In this document: positions 63,360 through 64,000 of the stretch, one piece after another | Layout: every line of letters starts with the position of its first letter | Numbering within the stretch: position 1 is the stretch's first letter | Notes under the pieces: model-generated | Seen by the model: the letters and a program-made list of their open reading frames with translations, nothing else | What the model was told of the DNA's origin: nothing | The model's database searches: none | Source: Convivina praedatoris | Lineage (GTDB): Bacteria > Bacillota > Bacilli > Lactobacillales > Lactobacillaceae | DNA length: 64,000 bases | Assembly (NCBI RefSeq): GCF_933208495.1 | Contig: NZ_CAKOET010000004.1 | Span: 1-64,000 of the forward strand | Reading direction: 5' to 3' | Made by a program: the position numbers and the translations under genes

Positions 63360-64000
63360 AGTAGATATGAAATAAGATAATACTAGCGGGCCAAGCCAGG
63401 CTAACCACAATAATAATAAGCCAGCCAAAAGGCCAGTATGGATATAAACGATAATGAGAACGTTGGCCCCCTTCTTGGAAACCACGGGCCGTCATCGCCA
63501 TTGCTAGACTTTCTGACCAAATTAAAGCTTGAATAATCGCTTTAAAATATAAGGTTGGCGAAAAAATTGATAGAGACTGCCCCCGCATCAAGCCGGCCGC
63601 TCGAATACTTTGTAAGGCCTGTTTAAAACGAGGAATAAAACTTACTGCCCCTAAAATACCATAGACAAAAGTCGTCGAAAGTCGTAAATTTTGCTCTAAA
63701 GAAGCCATTAACTCGTAAACATCTAATCGGTAACTGAACCAAGCACCAACATAGACAAAAGTTAAAATTCGACTGGCCATAACGCCACCAAAATGAAAGT
63801 TTTGGCTGGAAGTGCCAGAGCCATAAAAATAAAAGGACAAAAAGGTACCAGCCATGGGAATTGCCGCCAACAGTAAATAACCCAGTAGCCGTTTTACAGA
63901 AATCCGACGCCATAATAGTGAAAGAATACTTAAGAATACTAGCAAGAGATTGGCCCAAATCGACTGCGTAAAGGCCACTTCCAATGAAATAGTCAATGAA
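63358..64000 (-). CDS. ECF transporter T component, N-terminus cut by window edge
   Basis: At least 212 residues with about five helices and T-component motifs (IRAAGLMRG, AMAMTARGFQ). The frame stays open to the edge; a TTG at 63996 is the first possible start seen. The sequence there (ISLEVAFTQSIWANLL) matches a point 15-20 residues inside YkoC/ThiX-type proteins, so the true start is probably outside. Its S and A partners should lie beyond the right edge. It differs from the T component at 39798-40622. Confidence 0.8.
   Translation of the reverse strand, partial: SLTISLEVAFTQSIWANLLLVFLSILSLLWRRISVKRLLGYLLLAAIPMAGTFLSFYFYGSGTSSQNFHFGGVMASRILTFVYVGAWFSYRLDVYELMASLEQNLRLSTTFVYGILGAVSFIPRFKQALQSIRAAGLMRGQSLSIFSPTLYFKAIIQALIWSESLAMAMTARGFQEGGQRSHYRLYPYWPFGWLIIIVVSLAWPASIILFHIY

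Overview
The window looks like chromosome from a low-GC lactic acid bacterium of the Lactobacillaceae, most likely the heterofermentative Leuconostoc/Weissella group. Evidence: KxYKxGKxW-type signal peptides and LPXTG anchoring, T-box leaders, and a citrate fermentation operon (citM-citC-citD-citE-citF-citXG-transporter) divergent from a SorC-type citI. That layout is known from Weissella/Leuconostoc. The genus is an inference. No rRNA, tRNA, CRISPR array, intact transposase or prophage was seen.

Layout. (1) 1-7.5 kb: a serine-rich LysM surface protein cut by the left edge, a glucose-dehydrogenase-like SDR, an FAD/NAD(P)-binding protein, and a wall-anchored protein with LRRs, a NEAT-like domain and a 42-bp-repeat stalk. 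(2) 7.5-20 kb: small membrane proteins, a CPBP protease, DtpT, a PnuC/NUDIX pair with a structured leader, a DUF805 protein, an EEP phosphatase/nuclease, a P-type ATPase, a LysM-GH25 muramidase, and an HD hydrolase with a CHY zinc-finger protein. (3) 20.1-25.3 kb: an overlapping five-gene operon (KAS III, epimerase/dehydratase, MBL hydrolase, F390-synthetase/PaaK-like ligase, ATP-grasp). It looks like a small biosynthetic pathway I cannot match to a described product. gshA follows. (4) 27-39.8 kb: arginine. argCJBD sits behind one T-box. A second T-box with a CGU (Arg) specifier leads an amino-acid ABC transporter-argG-argH-argF operon. An MFS/ArsR pair lies between them. (5) 39.8-44.1 kb: a Met (AUG) T-box, a SAM-hydroxide adenosyltransferase and a full ECF transporter. 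(6) 44.1-47.7 kb: a PfoR-type EIIC-like membrane protein behind what appears to be a leucine leader-peptide attenuator, preceded by a second multi-hairpin RNA that ends in a terminator. Then a decayed DUF4352 gene, a DUF805 gene flanked by 29-bp repeats, and a SHOCT miniprotein. (7) 47.7-50.6 kb: menE, menB and a divergent MenI-like thioesterase. (8) 50.6-53.4 kb: a second P-type ATPase. (9) 53.5-63.3 kb: the citrate operon, with an alpha/beta hydrolase coupled between citXG and the transporter, and divergent citI. (10) An ECF T component runs off the right edge.

How it works together. Amino-acid supply appears to be controlled mainly by RNA: uncharged tRNA-Arg, uncharged tRNA-Met and possibly leucine starvation each control a transport or biosynthesis unit in cis. 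The NEAT-like surface protein together with the partial menaquinone set would fit a heme/quinone-dependent lifestyle, but this link is speculative. All functions are read from sequence motifs. No database search was run.
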